Positions 30,479 through 40,454 of a DNA stretch of 64,000 nt are shown here, in pieces. Source of the stretch: Symbiodinium natans (lineage: Eukaryota; Sar; Dinophyceae; Suessiales; Symbiodiniaceae); the NCBI GenBank assembly GCA_905221605.1, contig CAJNDS010000013.1, positions 186,001 through 250,000 on the forward strand, in the 5' to 3' direction. The notes beneath the pieces are model-generated. The model was not told the DNA's origin and did not search any database. It saw only the letters and a list, made by a program, of their open reading frames with translations. How positions within the stretch are numbered: position 1 is the first letter of the stretch; each line of letters starts with the position of its first letter. A program made the translations under genes and the position numbers.

Positions 30479-30705
30479 TTGTAGAAGGCCCTGCTTTGGC
30501 ACATGTGACACGAGGGTGCTGTAAGGTTGAAACAAGCACTGCCAACTATGAAGATACCCATGGCCCAGCAGAATCTAATCTCTCACACCCGTCATTACGA
30601 TGTAGGGTTTATGCGCCCAGGCAGCTCTGCAACCCTGCAAAACCCTCAATGCACAACCTGTGCACCCCAAACCCTAAACCCTAAATCCCGAGCCATAGCC
30701 CTGGC

Positions 30706-30762
30706 CTTCGCACTGCGCGGCGTGCCCTCTTCACTCAAGTCACCCGTGTTCTTGGCGGAGGC
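30706..30762 (-). CDS. Exon candidate, unknown protein
   Basis: 57 nt = 19 codons, phase 0, acceptor TGTCAG|G and apparent GC donor GCGAAG|GCCAG. Reads ASAKNTGDLSEEGTPRSAK. Ser/Thr and charged, likely disordered. A clear example of a GC-AG bounded exon. Confidence 0.5.
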
Positions 30763-30896
30763 CTGACAAAAGTGTCTAGGCTTTACATGGTGCTCCATTC
30801 AGATACTCGAGGTATCTCCAAAGCCTCAAAACTTTTAGTATGCTACCAAGATTCAAACCTGTACCCCCAAACCCTCCCGAACCCTAAACCCTAAAC

Positions 30897-30998
30897 TTGG
30901 GATGTTGCCCCTTATGCTAGCAGTCCTTAATAGGGAATATAACAAGTGGTACCATAATCCCTATGAAAAAACTGCTAGCATAAGAGGGAACATCCCAA
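30897..30998. mobile_element. MITE-like element, family 1
   Basis: 102 bp, ends TTGGGATGTTGCCCCTTATG and TAAGAGGGAACATCCCAA, with inner arms GCTAGCAGT/ACTGCTAGC. It is inserted inside a CCCTAAA tract. The interior TCCTTAATAGGG is shared with copies at 10579 and 46061. Confidence 0.8.
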
Positions 30999-31039
30999 CC
31001 CTAAACCCTAAACCCTAAACCCGAAACCCTAGACCCTCG

Positions 31040-31110
31040 ACCCTAAACCCTAAACCCTAAACCCTAAACCCTAAACCCTAAACCCTAAACCCTAAACCCT
31101 AAACCCTAAA
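31040..31110. repeat. CCCTAAA array
   Basis: Ten units, directly left of the frameshifted exon at 31113-31410. Confidence 0.95.
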
Positions 31111-31112
31111 CT

Positions 31113-31410
31113 ACCTATCTGCAGGGAAGCCAGGGAGGTGCAAAGAACTTCAAGTTCTTGCTGGTCTTGACCTTTTCGCGGGACTGCTCAAGGACTTCTT
31201 CCACTGTGATCGTCCGCTTCGGTAGGAAGAACCTGTGTGGTGGCGATCTCGGGGTCGTCGGGGTTGTCGATGATGATGGTTTCGATCCCCCTCTCCTGCT
31301 CGATCTGCACCGCTTGGTCGTCGTCAAGGTGTCCCTCGACGGTCCAAGGCTTCCATCAGTCTGCGAACGCGAGGGTTGTTCTGGTCGAAGAGAATCACCT
31401 CGTCATCTTC
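31113..31410 (-). pseudogene. Long exon with two apparent frameshifts
   Basis: Three consecutive minus segments are protein-like, each in a different frame: DDEVILFDQNNPRVRRLMEA; then HLDDDQAVQIEQERGIETII with DNPDDPEIATTQVLPTE; then TITVEEVLEQSREKVKTSKN. Left border GATAG|GTAG is a possible donor; the right side has an acceptor-like GCGAAG. It may be a decayed exon, a sequencing error or an unusual frame change. Acidic, family unknown. Confidence 0.5.
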
Positions 31411-31414
31411 GCCG

Positions 31415-31482
31415 TAGGGTTAAGGGTTAAGGGTTAAGGGTTAAGGGTTAAGGGTTAAGGGTTAAGGGTTAAGGGTTTAGGG
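31415..31482. repeat. TTAAGGG array
   Basis: Eight perfect units of the variant TTAAGGG, then a few TTTAGGG. The only place where this variant forms an array. Confidence 0.95.
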
Positions 31483-31484
31483 TT

Positions 31485-31560
31485 TAGGGTCGAGAGATGA
31501 GTGGTTCTGCTCGGCATGCAAAATCTCAAAACAGTGCCCAAGCCCTTCCGAAAACACCCT
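31485..31560 (-). CDS. Exon candidate, unknown protein
   Basis: Acceptor TGTCAG|G. Reads VFSEGLGHCFEILHAEQNHS. It lies just upstream (minus sense) of the frameshifted exon, so it could be the preceding exon. Confidence 0.38.
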
Positions 31561-31809
31561 GACAGCCCCCTAAACCACCTAAACAAACCCAGAATTCCCT
31601 AAACACCCTAAAAACGCCAACCGGCCAGGCCATGATTTGCAAGGAACCTCAAACTTGAAAAGCCCTAAACCCTAAACCCTAAACCCTAAACCCTAAACCC
31701 TAAACCCCTCAAGGAGCCTCTGAGGAGTCCACACCATCAGCCTGGCTGATGATTCCATGGTGGGTTTAAGGTTTAAGGTTTAGGGTTTAGGGTGGGCTTC
31801 GAAACCGGA

Positions 31810-32200
31810 GTGGGGGGGGGGGGGGTTTAGGGTTTGGGGGTTGGGGGTTGGGGGTTGGGCTTGGGTTTAGGGTTTGGGGTTCAGGGGTGTAGGGTTTGGG
31901 ATTTACAGTGTTTGGGCTTCGGGGTGTCTGGGGCGTAGGGTTTGGGGTTTGGGGTTTGGGGTTTGGGGTTTGGGGTTTGGGGTTTGGGGTTTGGGGCTTG
32001 GGGCTTGGGGTTTGGGGTTTGCGGTTTGCGGTTTGGGGTTTGGGGTGTGGGGTTTGGGGTTTGGGGTTTGTTTGGGTTTGGGGCTTTAGGGTTTGGGGTT
32101 TAGGGGTGTAGGGTTTGGGATTTGCGGGGTTCGGGGTTCGGGGTTCGGGGTTCGGGGTTCGGGGTTCGGGGTTGGGGGTTTGGGGTTTGGGGTTTGGGGT
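31810..32200. repeat. TTTGGGG and TTCGGGG arrays
   Basis: About 30 units of TTTGGGG with CTTGGGG and TTTGCGG variants, then seven units of TTCGGGG (32130-32172). A long minus Pro/Asn/Lys reading frame here is a read-through of CCCCAAA and not a gene, except for its first residues, which belong to the exon at 32200-32347. Confidence 0.9.
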
Positions 32201-32347
32201 AAAACCAGTTAAGTCCTGCTCGATGCAACCTAGAGAAGCGCAATCTTGCCACCGTGAGACTTCTGCCAACATGACGAGGTTTGGGGCAACAAGCTGATGC
32301 TTCACCTTTAGGAAACGCCCATCACTGGTAGCGATGTAGTTCTTATC
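32200..32347 (-). CDS. Exon candidate, unknown protein
   Basis: Acceptor GAAAG|G. About 49 open codons: DKNYIATSDGRFLKVKHQLV then APNLVMLAEVSRWQDCASLG. Balanced composition with an alternating beta-like start. One of the strongest unnamed exon candidates. Confidence 0.52.
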
Positions 32348-32377
32348 CTTTCACCCTAAACCCTCAAACCCCCTACC

Positions 32378-32440
32378 CTGGAATTCATGTGCGAGCCGGA
32401 GCACCGTGGCCACATTCTGCATCGCTTGCGCCACATCCGC
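32378..32440 (-). CDS. Exon candidate, helical
   Basis: 63 nt = 21 codons, phase 0, acceptor CGGGAG|G, donor CAG|GGTAG (or CAGG|GTAGG). Reads ADVAQAMQNVATVLRLAHEF then Q, strongly helical. No family. Confidence 0.48.
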
Positions 32441-32522
32441 CTCCCGGAGTCGTCTATACAGTGGCGGTCCGGGGCCCAAGGTCTATGGCTTAGGGCCGGT
32501 CCAAAAGTAGGTGCGCCACCCT

Positions 32523-32652
32523 CAGAATCCCAGAACCCTGGGAGGATCCAAAAAGTAGACCCCCAAATCGTACCCTATACTACTACTGGGTCATTCTTGG
32601 GAACCCTTAAGGGGATCTACTTGTTGGATGGTTGCAGGGGTCTGAGAAGTAG
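32523..32652. mobile_element. MITE-like element, family 7
   Basis: Second copy, about 130 bp: CCCTGGGAGGATCCAAAAAG, TACTACTACTGGGTCATTCT, AAGGGGATCTACTTG. It matches 30353-30478 over most of its length. Confidence 0.6.
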
Positions 32653-32932
32653 AAGTGGTGTGGGAACAATGACGGACACGCGCCTTGAAGGCTAAATGTC
32701 AATCACCACATCCTACTTCCCTTGCACCCTGTCAGTAGTGGCCCCAGGTCAGCCTATCTTCACCACGAACAAAATGTATGTGTGTGTGTGTGTGTGTCAG
32801 CGATACGCGGCTTCATGTGGGGATGTACTTCCACTTTCCCACACTTTTGACTCCGCCAAACCCTACAAACCCCAAAGAAAACCCTGACCCGAAAACCCTG
32901 AATCCCTAAACCCAGGCTCTACCCCTTAAACC

Positions 32933-33016
32933 CTGCAACCGCGCGAACTGCGCCTTCAGCGCCACGTAGGCTGGAGGAGGGGGCGGTAGCCTCTTGAGTG
33001 CCGCAAAGACCGACAC
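32933..33016 (-). CDS. Exon candidate, unknown protein
   Basis: 84 nt = 28 codons, phase 0, acceptor CCGCAG|G and donor TTGCAG|GG. Reads VSVFAALKRLPPPPPAYVAL then KAQFARLQ. Proline run between two helices. Family unknown. Confidence 0.48.
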
Positions 33017-33079
33017 CTGCGGTTTGCGGGCTTTGGGTGGTCTAGGGTTTACAGGGTTTATAGGGTTTAGGGCTTAGGG

Positions 33080-33328
33080 TTTAGGGCTTAGGGTTCTTGA
33101 GGCTTTGGGCCCTGGCATCTTTTCATAACCTGAGCTGGAGGACCCAAGCAAACCCCAAGGACGGGACCTCAAAGCCTGAAGGAGGCCTAAAGTGTAAGGT
33201 TTAGCTTCATATATCTTCCTGCTCCACCTCCTCTTCCGATGTCTCCCGGCTTCGAAGTTTTCAGATGGTTTCGCCTCGGGGTTCTTATGACATAGGGCGC
33301 AGGGTTCAAAAGCCACCGTCTGCAAGCC
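33080..33328 (-). CDS. Exon candidate, long open frame
   Basis: More than 75 open minus codons from acceptor TTGCAG: VAFEPCALCHKNPEAKPSEN, then FEAGRHRKRRWSRKIYEAKP. CxxC and a strongly basic stretch. A second frame is open too. No family assigned. Confidence 0.4.
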
Positions 33329-33404
33329 CTGTCAGGCCAGGAAAGGTGTTTTGCCGTCTGGGGCAAAAGGGGGGGGGAGGGAAAAGGGGGGGGGGGGGCT
33401 CCCA

Positions 33405-33510
33405 AGGGTTTAGGGCTTAGGGCTTAGGGCTTAGGGCTTAGGGCTTAGGGCTTAGGGCTTAGGGCTTAGGGCTTAGGGCTTAGGGCTTAGGGCTTAGGGC
33501 TTCGGGCTTA
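33405..33510. repeat. GCTTAGG array
   Basis: Fourteen perfect units of the variant GGGCTTA. The same variant recurs at 42940-43035 and 62160-62200. An interval of only a few hundred bases separates it from TTTAGGG-only arrays. Confidence 0.95.
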
Positions 33511-33689
33511 GTGTTCAGGGTTCAGGGCTTAGACCCTAAACCCCAAACCCTACACCCTACACCCTGACTCTGGAGAGCTCGCAAGCCTTGGATTGGCGGA
33601 CCCTAAACCCTAAACCCCAAACCCTAAACCTTAAACCAAAACCCTAAACCCTAAACCCTAAACCCTAAACCCTAAACCCTAAACCCTAA

Positions 33690-33750
33690 ACCATGCGGGT
33701 CTAGCTGGCCGATAACTTTCTGGAGGTTGTCCGTCGGGCTTATGGCTTTG
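33690..33750 (-). CDS. Exon candidate, unknown protein
   Basis: Minus open frame LKAISPTDNLQKVIGQLDPH, CCCTAAA on the left, TTTAGGG on the right. A family-8 MITE-like segment (33768-33885, TCCATGTACCTAT...AAGTACATA) follows, and the next island (33890-33945) reads AYSCHISCNPASLAQALVPC on minus. Confidence 0.38.
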
Positions 33751-33999
33751 AGGGTTTAGGGTTCCCGAAGGGTCCATGTACCTATCTATCATATAACTGG
33801 CCCTAAAGCTACTATATGGGAACCCTAAACCCCTGTAGGGCCCAAGTACATACAACATAAGTACACGGTTTAAAGGCTTCCTAGACATGGGACGAGGGCT
33901 TGGGCCAGGCTTGCGGGATTACATGAAATGTGGCAGCTGTACGCACGGAAACCCGAAACCCTAAACCCCAAACCCGAATGGGGCTCATCTAGTCCCCGA

Positions 34000-34260
34000 G
34001 ACAACCCCCCGTAGAAACAATCAAACCCCTTGCGTCCCCACAACCCTTGGCCTGAAAGACCCCTCTGGAAGTTCAGGGTTTATGGTTTCGGGTTTAGGGT
34101 TTTGGAGTTTGCACAGCTTCCTCCACTTATATGAAAATTTCCCAAAAGCAGGAGGAGCCTTTGCGAGGGGGGGATCGGGGCCTCCCTGTAATAAGCCTCT
34201 ATTTTGGGGAATGCCCATATCCTGTGTACACAGGGCTCTGGGCTTTGGGACTTCTCAGGA
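34000..34260 (-). CDS. Two exon candidates, unknown protein
   Basis: 34000-34070 reads GLWGRKGFDCFYGGLSRGLD. 34100-34240 reads GIPQNRGLLQGGPDPPLAKA then PPAFGKFSYKWRKLCKLQ. Both are minus and separated by a short TTTAGGG patch. No family. Confidence 0.33.
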
Positions 34261-34289
34261 CTTTAACCCTTAGCCTTGAACCCTATGGG

Positions 34290-34365
34290 TTGGGATGCTC
34301 CCCCTTATGCTAACAGTCCTAGGGGTTACTAACATCCCTATTAATAATCCCTATGGGGTTGTTCG
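34290..34365. mobile_element. MITE-like element, family 1, decayed
   Basis: Left end TTGGGATGCTCCCCCTTATG and CTAACAGTCC are clear; the right end is lost or very diverged (GGTTGTTCGGG). Confidence 0.5.
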
Positions 34366-34399
34366 GGTGAAGGATGAAATCTCCGAGGGGAACCCGGAA

Positions 34400-35000
34400 C
34401 TCTCTAAACTCCCTCCCCTAAACCTTTTAAACTGAAAAACCTGCACACAGAACAACTACACACAACCAGCAAAGCCTCCGAAAACCCCCTAAACCTCAAA
34501 CCCTCCGAAAACCTAGACCCGAAACCCCTAAACCCCGAACCTCTAAGCTCTGAAACCCCTAAACCCCTAAACCTCTAAACCCCGAACCCCCCCGCCGCCC
34601 CAAACCCTAAACACAAAACCCCAAACCCCTACCCCTAAACCCCCAAACCCCCCACACCCTAAACCCCAAACCCTCAAATCCCCAAACCCTTAACCCCAAA
34701 CCCCAAACCTTAAACCCTAAACCCTAAACCCCAAACCCCGAACCGGAAACCCCAAACCCTAAACTCCAAATCCTAAACCCTAAACTCCAAACCCAAAAAC
34801 CCAAACCCTAAACCCCAAACCCTAAACCCCAAACCCCAAATCCTAAACCCTAAACCCCAAACCCTAAAACCCCAAAACCCTAAACCCCGAACCCCAAACC
34901 CCAAATCCTAAACCCCAAACCTCAAACCTCAAATCCTAAACCCTAAACCTAAACCCTAAATCCCAAACCCTAAACCCTAAACCCCAAACCCTAAACCCCA
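34400..35000. repeat. C-rich degenerate array, CCCCAAA and CCCTAAA
   Basis: 600 bp of mixed CCCTAAA, CCCCAAA, CCCCTAA and CTCAAAC words without long perfect runs, an older-looking array than those elsewhere. No exon evidence within it. Confidence 0.9.
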
Positions 35001-35006
35001 AACCCT

Positions 35007-35080
35007 GGAGCCTGGCGCATGGAAGCCACGGCAGGCGCTGAAGCTGGGCTCGAAGAGTTGTTCCTGGGCTCTTGGCTTCT
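35007..35080 (-). CDS. Exon candidate, unknown protein
   Basis: Minus open frame LKEAKSPGTTLRAQLQRLPW. C-rich repeat on the left, TTTAAGG/TTTAGGG on the right. The next candidate (35268-35335, minus, AG|G) reads GARDAAFDNHLERDSFRFLR. No family. Confidence 0.38.
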
Positions 35081-35339
35081 TTAAGCTGGGTTTAAGGTTT
35101 CGGGTTTAGGGTTTAGGGTTTAGGGTTTAGGGTTTGGGGTTTGGGGTTTGGGGTTTAGGGTTTAGGGTTTAGGGTTCCAAAGGGCCTTATAAGGGAACCT
35201 AAGCCCCCCACCCCCCCAAACACAGGGAACAAGGGCCAACCCTGCGTCCTAGTGTTTGGAGGGTCTAGGGCTTCGCAAGAACCGAAAGGAGTCGCGCTCT
35301 AAATGGTTGTCGAAAGCCGCGTCTCGGGCGCCCTAAACT

Positions 35340-35880
35340 CCTGGGGTTTAAGGTTTAGGGGTTTAAGGGTTTAAGGGTTTAGGGTTGCGGGTTGAGGGTT
35401 GAGGGCTTTGTAGTCCTAACCCTAATCCCTAAGCCCTCAAGCTCCTAGACTCTAAAGTCCCAGACCCTAAGCCCTCAACCCTAATCCCCCCGCACCCCCC
35501 CTAGACCCCCCTAGACTCCCCCCCCTAAGCCCACCAAACCGCCTAAACCCTAAACCCCCTAAACCCCCAAAACCCCCACAACCCCCCAAACCCCCAAAAG
35601 CCCAAACCCTAAACCCCCTAAACCCCCTAAATCCTAAAACCCCCAAAACTTCCAAACCCTAAACCTCAAACCCGAAACCCCCAAAACCCGCAAAACCCCA
35701 AAACCCCCCTATTCCCCCCCCCCCCCCCCCTCCCCCAGACGCCCTAAACTCCCCTGAGCCCTCCACACCGCCAAAACCCTAAACCCCGAACCCCCTAAAC
35801 CCTAAACCCTAAACCCTAAACGGCCCTAAACCCTAAACCCCAAACCCTAAACCGGCCCTAAACCCCAAACCTAAAACCCT
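35340..35880. repeat. Degenerate C-rich repeat with C run
   Basis: CCCCTAAA/CCCCCAAA words and a C run near 35718-35735. Gly-rich minus frames are artefacts. The small island 35890-35945 resembles the MORN island at 53370 in DNA (AAGGTACCGCA...ACTGCCATC) and may be a decayed MORN piece. Confidence 0.7.
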
Positions 35881-36149
35881 CAAAAACTCCTAAGGAGGGC
35901 AAGCCAAGGTACCGCATGGCAGAGGGACTGCCATCCTGGCAAGGCTTTGGGCTTTGGGGTTTGGGGTTTGGGGTTTGGGGTTTGGGGTTTAGGGTTTAGG
36001 GCTAGGGTTTAGGGTTTGGGGTTCTGGGGTTTAGGGTTTAGGGTTTAGGGCTGCGGTTTAGGGTTTAGGGTTGAGGAGACTAGGGTTTGGGATTTGGGGT
36101 TTAGGGTTTGGGTTTGGGGTTTGGGGTTTAGGGTTTAGGAGACTAGGGC

Positions 36150-36650
36150 TTATAGGGTTTAGGGCTTTCCGGTTGTAGAGCTTTGGGGTTTGTGGCTTGC
36201 GGATTTGGGGATTTCGGGCTTAAGTTTAGGCCTTTTCGGACATCATACAAAACAATACGGATGTTTTGTCGAAAGTTCTCGGCCGTCTGCAACTCATTTG
36301 AAGGACCGCACCAAAGCTCTTGCTTGCACCGAAGAAACTTGCTGTTAATACGCGAACCCAAGGTATCCAACAACTCCGCCAAAATGCCACGATCCATCCA
36401 CGGACCAATCTCGTGAGTGATATCATGCCTCCAATCATCCGCAATAGCGCCGCTGGTACGCGGGATCCTCTTCCAAAGCGGTACTAGGTTCCGTAGGCAA
36501 ATTACGTGGCGTTCGCGACCTCTGCAATGTCTCGCGAGTGCGAGCCTCAGTCCTAACCGCAGCTCGACCCCTCACATCTGCATCGCTTTGGCAGGTGTGA
36601 TCATGGGAGCCAGAGCCGTAGGTATCCTGTAGCAGGAACTGCCGTTCCCT
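36150..36650 (-). pseudogene. About 480 bp coding-like block, one frameshift
   Basis: The upstream part reads RQFLLQDTYGSGSHDHTCQS and on to TALEEDPAYQRRY; then the frame changes and continues DDWRHDITHEIGPWMDRGIL, AELLDTLGSRINSKFLRCKQ and ELWCGPSNELQTAENF. No repeat interrupts it and A/T-ending codons are commoner than in the short exons. It may be a retrogene or mobile-element relic. Family not recognised. Confidence 0.5.
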
Positions 36651-36965
36651 AAACCCCTAAACCCCTACACGCCTAAATCCCTAAACGCCTAAACACCTGA
36701 ACCCCTTGCACCCCCTGAACCCCTCAACTCCTACACCCTAAACTGCTAAACCCTACGCCCATAAATCCAAAACTTCTATATCCTAAGCCCGACCCCTTGG
36801 CCCAAAACCCAAAACCAAAAACCCCTAAACCCTAAAAGCCCTAAACCCTGAACGCCAAGCCCTAAACCCTACACCCTAAACCCTAAACCCCTAACCCCAA
36901 ACCCCAAACCCCAAACCCCAAAACCCCAAAACCCCAAAACCCCAAACCCCAAACCCCAAAAATGC
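36640..36965. repeat. C-rich degenerate array
   Basis: CCCTAAA, CCCCAAA and CCCCAAAA words. The island that follows (36970-37060) is open in all three minus frames (for example GESRSSSLRPAKRTAEPVQA after CCCAG|G). Confidence 0.8.
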
Positions 36966-37319
36966 CTGGACGGGCTCTGCCGTCCGTTTTGCCGGGCGCA
37001 GTGACGAACTGCGCGACTCTCCCTGGGTGCAGAAGTGATGCAGACCAAGGTGTATTGGGATTGGGGTTTGGGGTTTGGCGGTTAGGGTTTAGGGCTTGGC
37101 GTTTAGGGCTTGGGGCTTGGGGTTTGGGGTTTAGGGTTTAAGGTTTAGGGTTTAGCGTTCGGGAGCTTTAGAATGGCTTTCTGAAGGGAGTTGAGGGTGT
37201 AGCTTCATTCAGGGTGTTGTTTTTCAGGGCTTTGGGTATTTGTTGGAAGTTCTTCAGGGTGTTTAGGGCTTTTATGAGGGTGTTTAGGTTGTTCTTCTCG
37301 TGGTTTAGTTGCCCTCTAC

Positions 37320-37405
37320 CTGAGTCTCCGATGAAGAGTCCTCAGAACACTGGGGCATTGCATGGGTACCTTCCAAGTCACATGTACTCGAATCTGGAGC
37401 ATTCT
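37320..37405 (-). CDS. Exon candidate with GT donor
   Basis: Acceptor CAACAAG, donor CTCAG|GTAGAG. Reads RMLQIRVHVTWKVPMQCPSV then LRTLHRRL. No family. Confidence 0.42.
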
Positions 37406-37445
37406 CTTGTTGAAAAACCCTAAACCCTAATTAAACCCTAAACCC

Positions 37446-37513
37446 CACATGTTCCAAGTCTTCCGCATCTTGTTGAAAGAAGAACCGAAGTGTCTCTGAA
37501 TCACGACAAGAAC
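37446..37513 (-). CDS. Exon candidate, unknown protein
   Basis: Acceptor GTCGAAG|G. Reads VLVVIQRHFGSSFNKMRKTW. The TTCAACAAGATG stretch resembles the start of the 37320-37405 exon, hinting at a local duplication. CCCTAAA lies on both sides. Confidence 0.42.
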
Positions 37514-37574
37514 CTTCGACCCCTACACTTTGGCCACAAACCCTAAACCCTAAACCCTAAACCCTAAACCCTGA

Positions 37575-37685
37575 AACCCTGAAGCGGTCCAGCGAAGGTT
37601 AATGCAGTCCGGCGAAGATGATCGAGGCCAGAACGTACTACGAGGCCGCTCAGCCGCAACCCCAAGACCCCCTATAGGTGATAGG
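37575..37685. other. Island open on both strands
   Basis: Plus reads EAVQRRLMQSGEDDRGQNVL, minus reads GLRLSGLVVRSGLDHLRRTA. CCCTAAA on the left, TTTAGGG on the right. Probably coding but the strand is not decidable here. 37690-38110 is degenerate repeat. Confidence 0.3.
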
Positions 37686-38129
37686 ATTAGGGGGAATTTT
37701 TGGGTTTAGGGTTTAGGGTTTGGGGTTTAGGGTTTAGGGTTTAGGGTGCAGGGTATAGACCCTCTGAGTAAGGTCCCCGCTTAAGAGCCAGAAGAGGGTT
37801 AAGAAGGGCTTCGGGCCCCCTTTATCCTACCAAGGACCCTAAACCTCAAAATCCTCAGCCCCACATCCCTGAACCCTAAAACACGAAACCCCAAAACCCT
37901 AAAAAACCCTAAACAAAAAAAACACTCAAACCTAAACTCTCAACCCCCCCAGAGCCCCCTAACAAAACCCGAACCCTGAACTCCGCAACCCTAAACCCTC
38001 AAGCCCAAACCCCCGAAACCCTTAAACCCTCAACCCTCAACCCCCGAACCCCAAACCCCCGAAGCCCAAACCCCAGAACCCGCAACTCCCAACCCTAAAC
38101 CCCAAGCCCTAAACCCTAAACCCTAAACC

Positions 38130-38226
38130 CCAAACATATCTGCCGTCCGTGGCGCGAGTGTCCCCGCCACCGGTAGGCGAGCTGCTGGGGAACCTCTGAG
38201 CTGTCGCAGTGAGCCCAAGAACATGC
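38130..38226 (-). CDS. Possible exon, weak MORN similarity
   Basis: After CAGAG|G the minus strand reads VPQQLAYRWRGHSRHGRQ. The YxWxGxxxHGR spacing is MORN-like but not decisive, and another frame is open. The TTTAGGG array 38226-38340 is the sense-upstream flank. Confidence 0.35.
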
Positions 38227-38787
38227 GCCTAAGGGTTTAGGGTTTAGGGTTTAGGGTTTAGGGTTTAGGGTTTAGGGTTTAGGGTTTAGGGTTTAGGGTT
38301 TAGGGTTTAGGGTTTAGGCTTAGGGTTTAGGGTTTAGGGTTTCGGGTTTAGGGTGCAGGGTATGCTAAAGTAGGCTAGTATTTGGGAACCCCCATTCAGG
38401 TGCAAGTACATACCATGTCAGGTACATAAACCCTTTGGGTTGCTTTATTGGTGATTTCAGGGTGTAGCGTTCAGCAGTTAGGGTTAGGGCTTTTTGGGGT
38501 TGTGGATTTAGGGTTCTGAGCCTGGGGTTCAGGCTTAGGGTGCAGGAGTTGAGTTTGGGGGTTGAGGGGTTGACGGTTTGGGGGCTTAGAGCTTAGTTTG
38601 GGGGTCAAGAATTCAGGGGTTTAAGCCCAATCTAGCCCTGGACGCTTATGTCTAGCGGGTCCAGGGTTTAGGGTTTAGGAGTACGTGACAACTGCACCAT
38701 CCCGCACTTTAGTGAAGGGGCTAGTGTATGGGCACTGGTCAAACATGTGTGAACAAAGCTGTGAACATGGCAGTCAAACACGTTAAC

Positions 38788-38951
38788 CTGTTAACAACGC
38801 AAGGCCAGGGCAGCATGTCCTTATAGCTGACAAAGCACAATCCTTCGTACCGCGCGCGCAGCACGTTCGTTGGGACGAGGGCAGCAGTTTCGCCAGCTCC
38901 CCGTTGCCGATTAGCTTTCTGCCGAGCGAAGCGAGCCATAAACTCTGACAC
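38788..38951 (-). CDS. Exon candidate with GT donor, unknown protein
   Basis: 164 nt, acceptor GCTAG|G, donor AACAG|GTTAAC. Reads VSEFMARFARQKANRQRGAG, then ETAALVPTNVLRARYEGLCF and VSYKDMLPWP. Well-balanced composition. No family recognised. One of the better unnamed exons. Confidence 0.52.
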
Positions 38952-39039
38952 CTAGCCCTAACTCAACCCAAAAGCTCCACACCAACACAGAAAACCAAGC
39001 ACCGAACCCCAGCCCCCCCCCCCCCCCCCCCCACTCCCC

Positions 39040-39265
39040 CAACAAAATCGCCCACACACAACACACAAGTCAAAAAGCTCGAGCCCAACGTATCGCATAT
39101 CAATAGACCAAATCTTGAATGAACCCCTACATCCTGAAAAAAGCGAAACTGCTTGAACAAGCCCTTATAAGCCAAAGGTGCTGCTGTGTCCCAACGATGT
39201 CGCGCGCTTCCTCCGAAGGGCCGCCATGTCCTCCGAAAACACGCCAGCCCGAATATCCGGGCCTA
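39040..39265 (-). CDS. Exon candidate(s), unknown protein
   Basis: Two open minus segments. 39185-39260 reads GVFSEDMAALRRKRATSLGH. 39040-39175 reads AYKGLFKQFRFFQDVGVHSR then FGLLICDTLGSSFLTCVL. A C run lies at 39010-39032. Whether these are one or two exons is unclear. Confidence 0.4.
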
Positions 39266-39304
39266 CTAATTAGAGTTTAGGGCTTAGGGTTCAATTAGGG
39301 TTGA

Positions 39305-39450
39305 GCACAATGTGGGGGTTTACGATGTTAGGGGTACCTTCTTGGGTCCTACTATTTGGGGATCTACATTGGGTGTCCCCTATTTTCGCAAACCCCCATT
39401 TGCGTAGTATTATGTTTCCAAACCCCCATTTGCGTAATATAATGGCTTCT
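39305..39450. mobile_element. MITE-like element, family 4, with end duplication
   Basis: Left end GGGGGTTTACGATGTTAGG; right end TTTTCGCAAACCCCC, followed by a second copy of the right end (about 24 bp direct repeat, AACCCCCATTTGCGTA). Copies at 22670 and 55130. Confidence 0.6.
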
Positions 39451-39499
39451 ACCAGACTTGCCGGGAATTCTAAGGGAAGCAATATAGTTAACTTAAGGG

Positions 39500-39575
39500 G
39501 CCCACTTAAAGAGTCGCCTTAACATAGAGGCCACGACTCTGGAGCACATGAAGCGACAACCCTTTTGGGTACTTG
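39500..39575 (-). CDS. Exon candidate, unknown protein
   Basis: Reads YPKGLSLHVLQSRGLYVK with apparent GC donor GTTAAG|GCG. No family. 39580-39900 is degenerate C-rich repeat. Confidence 0.38.
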
Positions 39576-39904
39576 ATGCGCTTAAACCTTAAGAACCTAC
39601 AAACCCTAAACCCCTACAAACTCACAAAGCCAGACCCCAACACGTGTAAACCCTACAAAACCCCAAACCCCCTGAACCCTATAATCCCCGAAACTTAACC
39701 AACTCCAAACCCGAAGACCTCAACCCCCTAAACCTCCTAAACCCCCCAAACCCCCGAAATCACCTAAACCACCGAAGCCCCCTAAACCCCCCAAACCCCC
39801 TAAACCCCCCAAACCCCGAATTCACCCTAAACCCCCAAAACCCCGAACCCCAGACCCCAAATCCTAAACCCTAAACCCCAAACCCTAAACCCTGAACCCT
39901 AAAC

Positions 39905-40030
39905 CTCCTTTTGCGGCCAGGTCTCCGGAGGTAGGGACCGCGAGCCCCCCAAAGGTGGCCCATGGGTCTTCATGGGAAGAGGCGTCGCTACGTGGTGCGC
40001 CCTCCCCGAAATGATGAGCGTGGCCCGCTT
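39905..40030 (-). CDS. Exon candidate, about 40 codons
   Basis: Open minus frame LKRATLIISGRAHHVATPLP, then MKTHGPPLGGSRSLPPETWP. CCCTAAA-type flank on the left, TTTAGGG on the right. No family. Confidence 0.42.
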
Positions 40031-40454
40031 GAGGGTTTAGGGTTTAGGATTTAGGGTTTAGGGTTTAGGGTTTAGGGTTCAGGATTTAGGGTTTAGGGTT
40101 TAGGGCTTCACTTAGTGGGTTGGGCTTTGTGTACGGGGCTGAGGATCTGCAGGCTTTAGGGTATCGGGTTTCAGGGAAACGGGGGCCCACAGAACCCTAA
40201 ACCCCTTAAACCCTGAACCCTTAAGCCTAACCCCAAAGAATGACGCCCTTTAGCTCTTCTGAAATTTCAACGACACTGCGGCAACAACTGTAAAATTCTT
40301 TGGACCGCGAGGGCAGCAGGTGAGGTTTGGTTTTTTCGTTTAGGGAGGGATTACATTAGGGTTTAGGGTTTGGGGTTGTCGGGTTTGGTGGGTCAGGGGT
40401 TTAGGGTCTAGGTTTGCGGGTTAGGATGATGAAACCTACCTGGAAGCCCTGCAG

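Noticed and set aside
31787-32305. 172-residue minus open frame rich in Pro, Asn, Lys, Thr
   Set aside because: Almost all of it is a translation of CCCCAAA/CCCTAAA repeat. Only the first 35 or so residues correspond to an exon candidate (32200-32347).
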